A DNA stretch of 64,000 nucleotides from CAZQQN01 sp964595485 (GTDB taxonomy: Bacteria > Bacteroidota > Bacteroidia > CAILMK01 > CAYYUA01): positions 1 to 64,000 of the forward strand of contig CAZQQN010000006.1 of the NCBI GenBank assembly GCA_964595485.1, read 5' to 3'. The notes under the pieces are model-generated. The model made no database searches. It had not been told where the DNA came from and saw only the letters and a list, made by a program, of their open reading frames with translations. Within the stretch, counting starts at the first letter, position 1; the number at the start of each line of letters is the position of its first letter. The translations under genes were made by a program, and so were the position numbers. Shown one piece after another: positions 23,460-32,326 of this stretch.

Positions 23460-26400
23460 ATGAGCAATTTCGTGACGAACATTATTGCTAAAATTTTCGG
23501 TAGTAAATCTGACCGGGATATAAAATCCATAAGACCTAAGGTAGCTCAAATCAATGAGGTATTTGAATCCTTGCAGGATCTTAGCAATGACGAGTTGAGG
23601 GCAAAAACAGATGAGTTTAAAAGTCGAATTAACGAGTATTTAAGTAACATTGATGAAGAGATGAGGCAATACCGGGATCAAATGGAAAAGGACCCGGATA
23701 TGCACCCTGAGGAAAAGGAAAAGATTTACGATGAACTGGATAAACTTGAAAAAGACAGAGATAAATACCTCGAAGAAGTACTTGAGGAGCTGTTACCCGA
23801 AGCATTTGCAGTGGTAAAAGAGACAGCAAGGCGTTTTAAAGACAATAAACAAGTAGATGCAACGGCTAATGATTTAGACCGCAAACTTGCTACTGAATAC
23901 GATCATATTAAAATCGATGGGGAAAAGGTTTACTACGATACGGTCTGGGATGCAGCCGGTATTACCATAGATTGGGACATGGTTCATTTTGATGTCCAGT
24001 TAATAGGTGGGGTTGTTTTACATGAGGGTAAAATTAGTGAAATGGCTACTGGTGAGGGTAAAACGCTGGTTTCAACACTGCCGGCTTACCTGAATGCCCT
24101 GAGTGGTCATTCTGTTCACATTGTTACTGTCAATGATTTTCTGGCGCGCAGGGATAGCAAATGGAATGGTCCCCTTTACAACTTTCTTGGTATCACGGTC
24201 GATTGTATTGAGCATTTTTCAGCTCACTCACCGGGTAGGAAGCAAGCCTATCAGGCTGATATTGTGTATGGCACCAATAACGAGTTTGGCTTTGATTACC
24301 TCAGGGATAATATGGCGCGGTCAACCGATGAAATTGTTCAGCGAAAACATCACTTTGCTATGATTGATGAGGTTGATTCTGTCCTTATCGATGATGCGCG
24401 TACGCCGCTCGTTATTTCTGGCCCGACAGACACTTCAGATAAAGATCAGGAAAAATTCTATGAATTAAAGCCCCGAGTAGAGAAGCTTATCAGCAAGCAG
24501 AAGGATTATGTAAATAAAGCCTTGGCCAATGCAAAAAAAGGCATCAATGAGCATAAAATTGAAAACCTGAAGGAGTCTGATGAAACCTCTATGGAGCTTC
24601 TCAGGGCTTATAGGGGTTTGCCAAGGAATAAGGCCCTGATTAAGTACTTGAGTGAGCCCGGTGTTAAAGCTTTTATGCAGAGTGTGGAAAATCACTTTAT
24701 GCAGGACCAGGCCAAAGAAATGCATAAGGTAGATGAAAACCTGTACTTTACCATTGATGAAAAAAATAACAATGTCGAGCTGACAGATAAAGGCATTGAA
24801 TTGATCTCTGAGGAGGTCGAGGAAAGTGATTTCTTTGTGATGCCAAATGTAGGGGAGCAAATTGCTGAAATTGAAAGAAGTGACCTGAGCGATGAAGAAA
24901 AAACGCGGCAGAAGGACGAATTGATGAAAGACTTTGCGGTGAAATCTGAGCGGATTCACACCATTAATCAGCTTTTAAAAGCTTATACCCTTTTTGAGGT
25001 TGATGTGGATTACATTCTTTCTGAGGGCAAAGTTAAGATAGTGGATGAGCAGACCGGCCGTGTACTCGAGGGCAGACGCTACTCAGATGGCTTACACCAA
25101 GCCATTGAGGCTAAGGAAAATGTAAAAGTAGAAGCCTCTACCCAAACCTATGCAAGCGTCACGCTTCAGAATTACTTCAGGATGTACCACAAATTAGCTG
25201 GTATGACCGGAACGGCTGAAACAGAAGCTGGCGAGTTCATGGAGATCTATGGATTGGACGTAGTCGTTATACCTACCCACATGCCTGTTGTTCGGGATGA
25301 TAAAGATGATATGGTCTATAAAACCAAGCGCGAAAAGTACAATGCCGTGGTGGATGAAGTAAAGCGTTTGATTAACCTGGGTAGACCTGTATTAGTTGGA
25401 ACAACCTCGGTAGAAGTTTCAGAGTTGCTTAGCCGCATGCTTAAACGGGAAGGAGTTAAACACAATGTTTTGAATGCCAAACACCATCAGCGTGAAGCGG
25501 AAATAGTTTCAGAGGCAGGACAGTCAGGTGCTGTGACCATTGCAACCAATATGGCAGGGCGCGGGACGGATATCAAACTGGGTGAAGGGGTTGTGGAAGC
25601 AGGGGGTTTAGCCATTGTTGGTACTGAACGCCACGAAGCCAGACGAGTTGATCGGCAATTGAGAGGTCGTGCCGGTCGTCAGGGTGATCCAGGCTCCTCA
25701 CAGTTTTTTGTATCGCTTGAGGATAACCTTATGCGTCTATTTGGCTCAGAGAAAATTGCCAAATACATGGACCGAATGGGCCTTGAAGAAGGTGAAGTAA
25801 TACAGCACTCCTGGGTTTCAAGCTCTATTGAAAAGGCTCAGAAAAAAGTAGAACAGAACAATTTTGGTATACGGAAAAGACTACTTGAGTATGATGACGT
25901 GATCAATAATCAGCGGGAGGTTATCTACAAAAAACGTAAAAATGCCCTTTATGGCTCCAGGCTTGCAGTTGATCTCAACCATATGACAGAAGACTTGTGC
26001 GAGGAAATCATCGAGAATTACCAGCCATTTTCAGACTACGAGGGGCTGAAGATTGAGGTGCTAAGGGTTTTTGCCATGGAGCTACCTTTCACAGAACATG
26101 ATATGCTAAACAGTAAGCAGGAAGACTTAAGTCAGCAACTTTACAGGCATGTCAGTGATACTTACCGTGAAAAAACAGAAAGGATACGCCAGAAAGCATT
26201 TCCTGTTATCAAAGATGTGTACGAGCAAAAGGGTAACCAGGTAACTAATATCCTGGTACCTTTTTCGGACGGAGAAAACCAAATAAAGGTTACAACTAAC
26301 CTTGAACGGGCTTATAAGACAGAGGGAAGGGAGATAATCCTTGATTTTGAAAAGATGACAACGCTTTCCACAATTGATGATTCATGGAAAGAGCATCTCC

Positions 26401-26804
26401 GCGAAATTGATGAGTTAAAGCAATCGGTTCAGAATGCGGTTTATGAGCAAAAGGATCCTTTACTAGTTTATAAGTTTGAGTCCTTTAAGTTATTTCAGCA
26501 GAGTTTGGCTAAGGTGAACCGGGATGTGCTTTCATTATTGGCAAAAGCTGACATCGTTACGGATGATTCAGAAGATGTTCAGGAAGCTAAGGAAAGTTCG
26601 AAGCAAAGGAAGGGTATGGATAATTTACAAACATCCCGAACCAATGATTACCCGGATGCCGGAAACCAGCCACAAACGGCTACGAATGTGGAACAGGAGG
26701 CTAAGCAGGAACCGGTTAAAGTTGGGGAAAAAGTTGGTAGAAATGAGCCCTGCCCCTGTGGCAGTGGCAAAAAGTATAAACATTGTCACGGTAAAACCGA
26801 ATAA
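23460..26804 (+). CDS. secA: Preprotein translocase ATPase SecA
   Basis: This 1114-aa protein has the full SecA architecture. NBD1 has the Walker A MATGEGKTLVSTLPAYLNAL and the DEVDSVLIDDARTPL Walker B region. The preprotein cross-linking domain contains a long insertion typical of Bacteroidota. NBD2 has TNMAGRGTDIKLG and RQLRGRAGRQGDPGSSQFF. The C-terminal SEC-C zinc motif is CPCGSGKKYKHCHG, at the very end. An N-terminal charged extension (about residues 45-100) is also typical of the phylum. It drives Sec-dependent export and is essential. deoC begins 2 bp after its stop. Confidence 0.98.
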   Translation: MSNFVTNIIAKIFGSKSDRDIKSIRPKVAQINEVFESLQDLSNDELRAKTDEFKSRINEYLSNIDEEMRQYRDQMEKDPDMHPEEKEKIYDELDKLEKDRDKYLEEVLEELLPEAFAVVKETARRFKDNKQVDATANDLDRKLATEYDHIKIDGEKVYYDTVWDAAGITIDWDMVHFDVQLIGGVVLHEGKISEMATGEGKTLVSTLPAYLNALSGHSVHIVTVNDFLARRDSKWNGPLYNFLGITVDCIEHFSAHSPGRKQAYQADIVYGTNNEFGFDYLRDNMARSTDEIVQRKHHFAMIDEVDSVLIDDARTPLVISGPTDTSDKDQEKFYELKPRVEKLISKQKDYVNKALANAKKGINEHKIENLKESDETSMELLRAYRGLPRNKALIKYLSEPGVKAFMQSVENHFMQDQAKEMHKVDENLYFTIDEKNNNVELTDKGIELISEEVEESDFFVMPNVGEQIAEIERSDLSDEEKTRQKDELMKDFAVKSERIHTINQLLKAYTLFEVDVDYILSEGKVKIVDEQTGRVLEGRRYSDGLHQAIEAKENVKVEASTQTYASVTLQNYFRMYHKLAGMTGTAETEAGEFMEIYGLDVVVIPTHMPVVRDDKDDMVYKTKREKYNAVVDEVKRLINLGRPVLVGTTSVEVSELLSRMLKREGVKHNVLNAKHHQREAEIVSEAGQSGAVTIATNMAGRGTDIKLGEGVVEAGGLAIVGTERHEARRVDRQLRGRAGRQGDPGSSQFFVSLEDNLMRLFGSEKIAKYMDRMGLEEGEVIQHSWVSSSIEKAQKKVEQNNFGIRKRLLEYDDVINNQREVIYKKRKNALYGSRLAVDLNHMTEDLCEEIIENYQPFSDYEGLKIEVLRVFAMELPFTEHDMLNSKQEDLSQQLYRHVSDTYREKTERIRQKAFPVIKDVYEQKGNQVTNILVPFSDGENQIKVTTNLERAYKTEGREIILDFEKMTTLSTIDDSWKEHLREIDELKQSVQNAVYEQKDPLLVYKFESFKLFQQSLAKVNRDVLSLLAKADIVTDDSEDVQEAKESSKQRKGMDNLQTSRTNDYPDAGNQPQTATNVEQEAKQEPVKVGEKVGRNEPCPCGSGKKYKHCHGKTE

Positions 26805-26806
26805 TC

Positions 26807-27466
26807 TTGCACCCTATTAACCATTATATTGACCATACGCAATTAAGCCCGGATACACAAGCACAAACCATCGATAGGGTTTGTCAGGAAGCCCTGGATA
26901 ATGATTTTGCAGGTATTTGTATACCGCCTTTTTATGCCAGGCAAGCTAAAGAATATTTAGGTTCCGCTAATGTAAACCTGGTGACGGTTATTGGCTTTCC
27001 TTTAGGCTATCATACGGCCAATGCTAAAATTAACGAAGCTAAGCAAGCGCTTGATGACGGTGCGGATGAATTGGATATGGTAATGAACATTACTGCTTTT
27101 AAATCAGGTTTGGAGGCTACCGCAAAGGATGATATAGAACGTGTGGTTAAATTAGCCCGAACGGATCATAAAACAGTGAAGGTTATCATAGAAACAGGTT
27201 TGTTGGAAGAGGAGGAGATTAGCAAGGCTTGCCGGTTATGCGCGGAAGCCGGGACTGATTATGTCAAAACCTGTACAGGTTTTTCAGGTGGTAAGGCAAA
27301 TGTTGATGATATCAAGCTTATGAGGGATAGCCTGCCGGTTAATGTAAAAATTAAAGCTTCCGGAGGTATTAAAGATGCCAATAAAGCTAAATCCCTTATT
27401 GAAGCCGGTGCTGATCGTTTAGGAACATCCTCTGGGGTAAACATTATTGCTGATGCATTGGGTTAA
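26807..27466 (+). CDS. deoC: Deoxyribose-phosphate aldolase
   Basis: This 219-aa TIM-barrel enzyme has the DeoC signatures: YIDHTQLSPDT near the start, VTVIGFPLGYHT, ELDMVMNI, VKVIIETGLL, YVKTCTGFSGG, and the Schiff-base lysine in VKIKASGGIKD (about residue 185). It cleaves 2-deoxyribose 5-phosphate to glyceraldehyde 3-phosphate and acetaldehyde in deoxynucleoside catabolism. The start is TTG at 26807; no ATG is available before the conserved IDHTQL block. It is tightly packed behind secA and overlaps the next gene. Confidence 0.96.
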   Translation: MHPINHYIDHTQLSPDTQAQTIDRVCQEALDNDFAGICIPPFYARQAKEYLGSANVNLVTVIGFPLGYHTANAKINEAKQALDDGADELDMVMNITAFKSGLEATAKDDIERVVKLARTDHKTVKVIIETGLLEEEEISKACRLCAEAGTDYVKTCTGFSGGKANVDDIKLMRDSLPVNVKIKASGGIKDANKAKSLIEAGADRLGTSSGVNIIADALG

Positions 27467-27899
27467 GTTTTTATTCATTATAACGGGATTTTGTTTTTTG
27501 GGACTAAACGGTCAGGCCCAGAAGACTATCTGTGGGAATCTATCTGATACGCTGCAAAAAGGGCAATTAACCATCAATGCCCCGGATAAACTTCAGCAGG
27601 TATTATCAGAAACCCGTAAGGAAAATAAAGAGGGCAAATCTTTTAAGGGCTATCGCATACAAATTTATTCGGGGAATGATCGCGAAAAAGCACAGGAAAG
27701 AAAGGCTAAGTTTTACAAAGAATTTCCTGAAAAAAATGCTTATTTAAATTATGAGCAGCCTAAATTTAAAGTCAGGGTTGGTGATTTCAGGAATAAGATT
27801 GAGGCCCAAAAGTTATATTATACCTTGAAAGAAAAATTTTCTACCGTTTTGATTGTCCCATCCAAAATTGAATATCCCGAACTTAAAGGGGATAATTAA
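27453..27899 (+). CDS. SPOR-domain secreted protein
   Basis: ATG at 27453 (MHWVKFLFIITGFCFLGLNG) gives a signal peptide ending around GQAQ and a mature protein of about 125 residues; a TTG two codons upstream is possible. The C-terminal 80 residues (GYRIQIYSGNDREKAQERKA to YYTLKEKFSTVLIVPSKI) form a SPOR domain, including VRVGDFRNKIEAQKLY. SPOR domains bind denuded peptidoglycan glycan strands, often at the division septum. The gene overlaps the 3' end of deoC by 14 bp and is probably co-transcribed with it. Confidence 0.85.
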   Translation: MHWVKFLFIITGFCFLGLNGQAQKTICGNLSDTLQKGQLTINAPDKLQQVLSETRKENKEGKSFKGYRIQIYSGNDREKAQERKAKFYKEFPEKNAYLNYEQPKFKVRVGDFRNKIEAQKLYYTLKEKFSTVLIVPSKIEYPELKGDN

Positions 27900-27924
27900 T
27901 TAGTGTAATAAAAAAGCTTGAAAT

Positions 27925-28767
27925 ATGGAATTAGCGAGAAAAGAAACGAGAAAATGGTCTTTGGTTTTATTAAGTTTTTTTCTGGTATTCTGCTTATCGG
28001 CATGTGAAGACGATGAAAGTACACAGCCTGATGATGATAAAAACGATGAACAAAAAGATGATGACAACAATAATGATGAAGACCCTAAGGCTGGTAATAA
28101 AAAAAGTACCGGGGCTTCAGCTAATGCCTTACTCTCAGAGCAGGAGTATGATCAACTCAAGGTTGAGATTCAATATGTGAAAGGTTATAAACCCACTCAA
28201 AGGGCCTTGGATAGTTTCAAAAGCTTCTTAAATGCTAACGTTCATAAATCAAACGGGATAGCATTTAAGAAGACCAAAATTTCGAACCCGGGGGATGATA
28301 ACAAGTATGATGTAAGCGAGATCATTGATATTGAAGACCAAAACCGTTCCGTTTACAATGAAGGTAGCGAAATTGGCGTTTACTTCTTATTTGTGAATGG
28401 AAAGAATAAAGGCGATTCAGACAATGAAAAAACATTGGGTATTGCTTACAGGAACACTTCTATGGTAATCTTTGAGGAAACCATTCAGGGTTTATCAGAC
28501 GATATTGATGAGCCGGAAAGGCATAAACTTGAAAGGGCTGTTATCAATCATGAAATGGGCCATAATCTGGGATTAGTGGACAATGGTTCTCCCATGCAAA
28601 CGGATCACCGGGATAAGGATAAAGGTAGTCATTGCGATAACGATAACTGCTTGATGCATTGGACTGTTAAAACTGGTGATGTGGTTGATAAGATCTTAAC
28701 AGGGGGAAACATCCCAAAACTTGATCAAAATTGCCAGGACGACCTGGAGGCCAATGGTGGTAAATAG
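27925..28767 (+). CDS. Metzincin-like zinc protease lipoprotein (archaemetzincin-type motif)
   Basis: This 280-aa protein has a signal with lipobox LSACEDD, then an Asp/Asn-rich linker (about residues 32-57), then the catalytic domain. The zinc motif is NHEMGHNLGLVDNG (HExxHxxGxxD, about 211-224). It is followed by a CDNDNCLMH segment (C-x4-C-L-M, about 238-246) that resembles the Cys pair and Met-turn of archaemetzincins. The mature enzyme would be tethered at the membrane facing the periplasm or outside. The third zinc ligand may be the Asp or the His shortly after it. Substrate unknown. It lies between a SPOR gene and the T9SS plug gene. Confidence 0.78.
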   Translation: MELARKETRKWSLVLLSFFLVFCLSACEDDESTQPDDDKNDEQKDDDNNNDEDPKAGNKKSTGASANALLSEQEYDQLKVEIQYVKGYKPTQRALDSFKSFLNANVHKSNGIAFKKTKISNPGDDNKYDVSEIIDIEDQNRSVYNEGSEIGVYFLFVNGKNKGDSDNEKTLGIAYRNTSMVIFEETIQGLSDDIDEPERHKLERAVINHEMGHNLGLVDNGSPMQTDHRDKDKGSHCDNDNCLMHWTVKTGDVVDKILTGGNIPKLDQNCQDDLEANGGK

Positions 28768-28786
28768 GCATAAATACCCTTAATGA

Positions 28787-30112
28787 ATGGTGTTAAATTC
28801 GAACCTGCTAATAAAAGGCGTTGATTGCAAGCGCTTAATTTTTCTTACCATTATTTTTTGCCAATGGTCACTGGTTGGTCTCGCTGAAGAGGAAGACAAA
28901 GTCTGGCGCAATCAAATTTACAAACCCGGCATTCGGTCTGTGATGCTGAAGAAGAATGGTGTTGAAAACTCAATGCCGATTCTTAAATTAGACGGTGGAA
29001 CCAAGATAAGCTTGTCTTTTGATCACCTGAGTAATGAAATCAAGGATTACCAATATACCATCCAGCACTGCACCCCCGATTGGCGTGCGAGTAATTTGAA
29101 CACAGGGCAGTATATAAAGGGCATTTCCAATGGTATTATCCAGAATTACAACCATTCAATCAATACTTACCATGACTACGTTCGTTACACGGTTACTTTT
29201 CCTTCGAGGAGCATGAAGCCAAAGATAGCAGGAAACTATATTTTAAAGGTTTACGAGAAAGGTGATGAAGAAAACCTGGTTTTGACCAGGCGCTTTTTCG
29301 TTTTAAACGAAAAGGTTACTACCAAAGGGCAGGTGAAGCAAGCTACACTGGTGAAATACCGTGATTATAAGCATGAACTTGACTTTTCAGTAAATTACCA
29401 GAAACTGGCCAATGTTTCTAACCCGTTTGAGCAGATACAAATTGTGCTCAGGCAAAATCAGCGATGGGATAATGCTATATATGGCTTAGAACCAAGCTTT
29501 GTAGAAGGAAAGCGGTTAGTTTATGATCACCAGGAAGAAAATGTCTTTAATGCCGGCAACGAGTTTCGACCTTTTGATATCCGGTCAGTTCAATATACCC
29601 GGAGAGGGGTTCATACATTAAAACTTGACTCTTTTTACCATGCTCATTTACAAGTGGATGAAGACCGTTCTTACAAAAGCCACAATAGTTATTCTGATAT
29701 TAATGGTAGCCGCATCATAACAAGAAAAGCTAGTAACAAGCCTAAGTTAGAATGTGATTATGTACAAGTCCATTTTTATCTGGATGCTAACCTTTCCCTG
29801 GGTAGTAATGAAGGTATTTACATTTTTGGTGGTCTTACGGACTGGCAGATCTGGGATCGGTTCAAAATGAAATACAATAAAGAAGAGGAGCTGTATTACA
29901 ATTCCGTTTTGTTAAAGCAGGGGTATTATGATTACAAATACGTGAAAGCCTCTAATTACGGAACAGATATAAGTGCAAAAGCAATTGAAGGTAGTCATTT
30001 TGAAACAGAAAATGATTACACGATATACGTCTATTTTAAGTCTCCTTTTTTAAACACTTTTAAACTTGTCGGAATGAGCCGCTTGAACTCCGGCATCAAT
30101 GAAGATGATTGA
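28787..30112 (+). CDS. DUF5103 / type IX secretion system plug protein
   Basis: This 441-aa protein starts MVLNSNLLIKGVDCKRLIFL, with a signal segment ending near GLA-EEED. The N-terminal domain has YKPGIRSVML and LSFDHLSNEIKDYQYTIQHC. The middle contains YDHQEENVFNAGNEFRPFDI, and the C-terminal domain contains GIYIFGGLTDWQIWDRFKM. This layout matches the DUF5103 family, whose Flavobacterium member was seen as a periplasmic plug closing the SprA translocon. With the sprE-like gene and a T9SS cargo gene in the window, it supports a working T9SS. A hairpin at 30129-30146 follows it. Confidence 0.85.
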   Translation: MVLNSNLLIKGVDCKRLIFLTIIFCQWSLVGLAEEEDKVWRNQIYKPGIRSVMLKKNGVENSMPILKLDGGTKISLSFDHLSNEIKDYQYTIQHCTPDWRASNLNTGQYIKGISNGIIQNYNHSINTYHDYVRYTVTFPSRSMKPKIAGNYILKVYEKGDEENLVLTRRFFVLNEKVTTKGQVKQATLVKYRDYKHELDFSVNYQKLANVSNPFEQIQIVLRQNQRWDNAIYGLEPSFVEGKRLVYDHQEENVFNAGNEFRPFDIRSVQYTRRGVHTLKLDSFYHAHLQVDEDRSYKSHNSYSDINGSRIITRKASNKPKLECDYVQVHFYLDANLSLGSNEGIYIFGGLTDWQIWDRFKMKYNKEEELYYNSVLLKQGYYDYKYVKASNYGTDISAKAIEGSHFETENDYTIYVYFKSPFLNTFKLVGMSRLNSGINEDD

Positions 30113-30128
30113 TAAGCTAACTTAAGCC

Positions 30129-30146
30129 AGGATTTGTTAAAATCCT
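30129..30146 (+). terminator. Short hairpin after the T9SS plug gene
   Basis: AGGATTT (30129-30135), loop GTTA, AAATCCT (30140-30146), then TTTTG. A perfect 7-bp stem with a short T-run, placed between two convergent genes. Confidence 0.5.
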
Positions 30147-30259
30147 TTTGTAAATGACTCAGGGAGTAGCATTACCTATAGAATCTACTTGATAATGCCC
30201 CCTAAACCTCCAGCATTTGTGCCTTTTTCAAAATGAGTCCATCCGGGTTTATAAACTGA

Positions 30260-30991
30260 CTACCTATTCGCAAACAGGTTTTGGGTAAGGGTAAAATCAT
30301 GCTTTAAGTCCCTGTATCTCATAATTCTAACTTGCTTGCTAATCTCAACCTGGGTACAACTCAAGGTTTGAACCGGCGGCAAATTCCCATCCTCTGAGAA
30401 ATCAGCTTCAAAACAACCCATAGCCATTTCTCTGTGTAAGTCCATAAGTTCTCCTGAATCAATAAAGGACTCCGTGGCTAAGTACTGGTGAAAGTATTGA
30501 TTTCTTGCATCATGAGACTTTTGGCTATAAAGGCTTGCGGAAGTCCAGAGATATGGTTTATCAGGGTCCAATGTTTGATAGTGCTGGTAACGACCGTCCC
30601 ATCGCAATTCAGCAAGTAAGTTTCCATTCCGGAAAGGTTCAAAACAAACCATTGTAAAAGGTTCAATACCCTCGAAGCTTGCTTGAAAGGAAAATCTTTC
30701 AAAACTCTCATAATCGAAAGCATCGAGTAAAACAAGTCCCCTGCTTTTACGGTAAGGCGGGTTTGATTGGTGGGCCTCAAACGCTCCATTCATCAAGTTA
30801 ACGACTTTTCCCGATGAAGTGCTCGCGATCCAGGTTCCACCCTTGTCGCCATCTTGGGGGTAAAATGCTGATTGGGATTCTTTTACCGCTTTAGCAGGAA
30901 AATCAGCGGATTTTCTTTCAGGACTCTCGTCCCGGTTCGCTGTTATGATCACTTGGTCCGGTGATCTGGGCAAATAAGTCAATACGCACAA
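30260..30991 (-). CDS. NRDE / TANGO2-family protein
   Basis: This 243-aa protein starts MCVLTYLPRSPDQVIITANRDESPER. The ANRDE segment (about residues 18-22) and the N-terminal MC are the signatures of the NRDE/TANGO2 family, as are GGTWIASTSSGKVVNLMNGA (about 48-67) and SRGLVLLD. The N-terminal Cys suggests an Ntn-hydrolase-like fold (inference). Human TANGO2 has been linked to haem and lipid handling; the bacterial role is unsettled. It is convergent with the plug gene and divergent from the VWA gene. Confidence 0.85.
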   Translation of the reverse strand: MCVLTYLPRSPDQVIITANRDESPERKSADFPAKAVKESQSAFYPQDGDKGGTWIASTSSGKVVNLMNGAFEAHQSNPPYRKSRGLVLLDAFDYESFERFSFQASFEGIEPFTMVCFEPFRNGNLLAELRWDGRYQHYQTLDPDKPYLWTSASLYSQKSHDARNQYFHQYLATESFIDSGELMDLHREMAMGCFEADFSEDGNLPPVQTLSCTQVEISKQVRIMRYRDLKHDFTLTQNLFANR

Positions 30992-31143
30992 TTGAAGATA
31001 GCCTGGTTTTTCAAAATTTCAAGTCTAAATTACTGAATCGGCAATAATTTGGCCATTAAAAAGCTGCAAAATTTAAAGCCTTTTTTAAAACCAAACCTTT
31101 GATCCATTCGTTTAAAAATTGAACTTTCTTAAGAAAATTCACT

Positions 31144-32256
31144 ATGATCGGTCATTTATTTACAGACTATATACCTGAAGAACAAAAGCCGGAAAAACAG
31201 TTTGAAGACTTACTAAATCTCTTTCTTCAAATTATGACCTACAACTCGGGGGATGTGGATGAGGCCCTGAACTGGATGAGAACCCTCGATGATAAATACC
31301 AATTTACTTCTGAAGATTACTCGATGGATGATTTTATTCAGGATCTGAAGGATAAAGGTTATATAACGGACGATCCAAAAGGCAATGGTGGTGGTGGTAA
31401 AATGGGTTTAACTGCTAAATCCGAACAAACCATCAGGCAGCAATCCCTTGAAGAGATATTTGGTAAGCTGAAGAAAGGCGGTGCGGGCAATCATCGCACG
31501 CCTCACCAAGGAAATGGTGATGAGCCAACAACAGATAGGCGCTCTTTCCAATTTGGTGATACACCTGAGAATATTGCTATGACCGATTCCATCCGTAATG
31601 CCCAGGTAAATCACGGCGTAGGCGATTTTCACCTTACTGAAGACGACTTAGAAGTCACTGAGCGGGAATACAAGGCTCAAATGTCAACGGTTCTAATGAT
31701 TGACATTTCCCACTCCATGATTCTTTATGGTGAAGACCGGATAACGCCGGCAAAAAAAACCGCCATGGCCTTATCAGAAATGATAACCCGAAAATACCCT
31801 AAAGACACTCTGGACATTATTGTTTTTGGTAATGATGCATGGCAAATAAAAATAAAAGACCTACCTTATCTTGAAGTAGGCCCTTATCACACCAACACCA
31901 TTGCAGGGCTGGAATTAGCCATGGATTTGCTGCGGCGGAAGAAAGAAGCCAATAAGCAGATATTTATGATTACAGATGGCAAGCCCACCTGCATGAAAGT
32001 TGGCTTGAAATATTACAACAACCCATTTGGGCTTGATACGGAGATTTTGAATAAAACACTTAACTTGGCCCGCCAGTGCAGAAAGCAGGATATTCTCATT
32101 AATACTTTCATGGTTGCCTCAGATCCCTACTTACAACAATTTGTAAGAGAATTTACCGAGGCCAACAATGGAAAAGCTTTTTATACAAGCCTTGACGGCC
32201 TTGGTCAATTCATTTTTGAGGACTACGAAAGGAATCGTAGCAAGCGGGTTCGCTAA
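31144..32256 (+). CDS. VWA-domain protein (partner of a MoxR/chelatase-type ATPase)
   Basis: This 370-aa protein has an N-terminal helical region, a Gly-rich linker (GNGGGGKMG, about residues 80-88) and a C-terminal von Willebrand A domain from about 178. The MIDAS motif is VLMIDISHSM (DxSxS), with the supporting TDGKPTC loop near 280. No signal peptide is present, so it is cytoplasmic. VWA proteins next to AAA+ ATPases of the MoxR/magnesium-chelatase class act as chaperone-like partners in cofactor insertion or assembly. The ATPase gene follows 70 bp downstream. The client is unknown. Confidence 0.88.
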   Translation: MIGHLFTDYIPEEQKPEKQFEDLLNLFLQIMTYNSGDVDEALNWMRTLDDKYQFTSEDYSMDDFIQDLKDKGYITDDPKGNGGGGKMGLTAKSEQTIRQQSLEEIFGKLKKGGAGNHRTPHQGNGDEPTTDRRSFQFGDTPENIAMTDSIRNAQVNHGVGDFHLTEDDLEVTEREYKAQMSTVLMIDISHSMILYGEDRITPAKKTAMALSEMITRKYPKDTLDIIVFGNDAWQIKIKDLPYLEVGPYHTNTIAGLELAMDLLRRKKEANKQIFMITDGKPTCMKVGLKYYNNPFGLDTEILNKTLNLARQCRKQDILINTFMVASDPYLQQFVREFTEANNGKAFYTSLDGLGQFIFEDYERNRSKRVR

Positions 32257-32326
32257 CAAACACTTTTTGCTTTTTTACTAAATACCCATTATCAAATAAA
32301 GCTTTACATCAAACACTTTTTTAACT

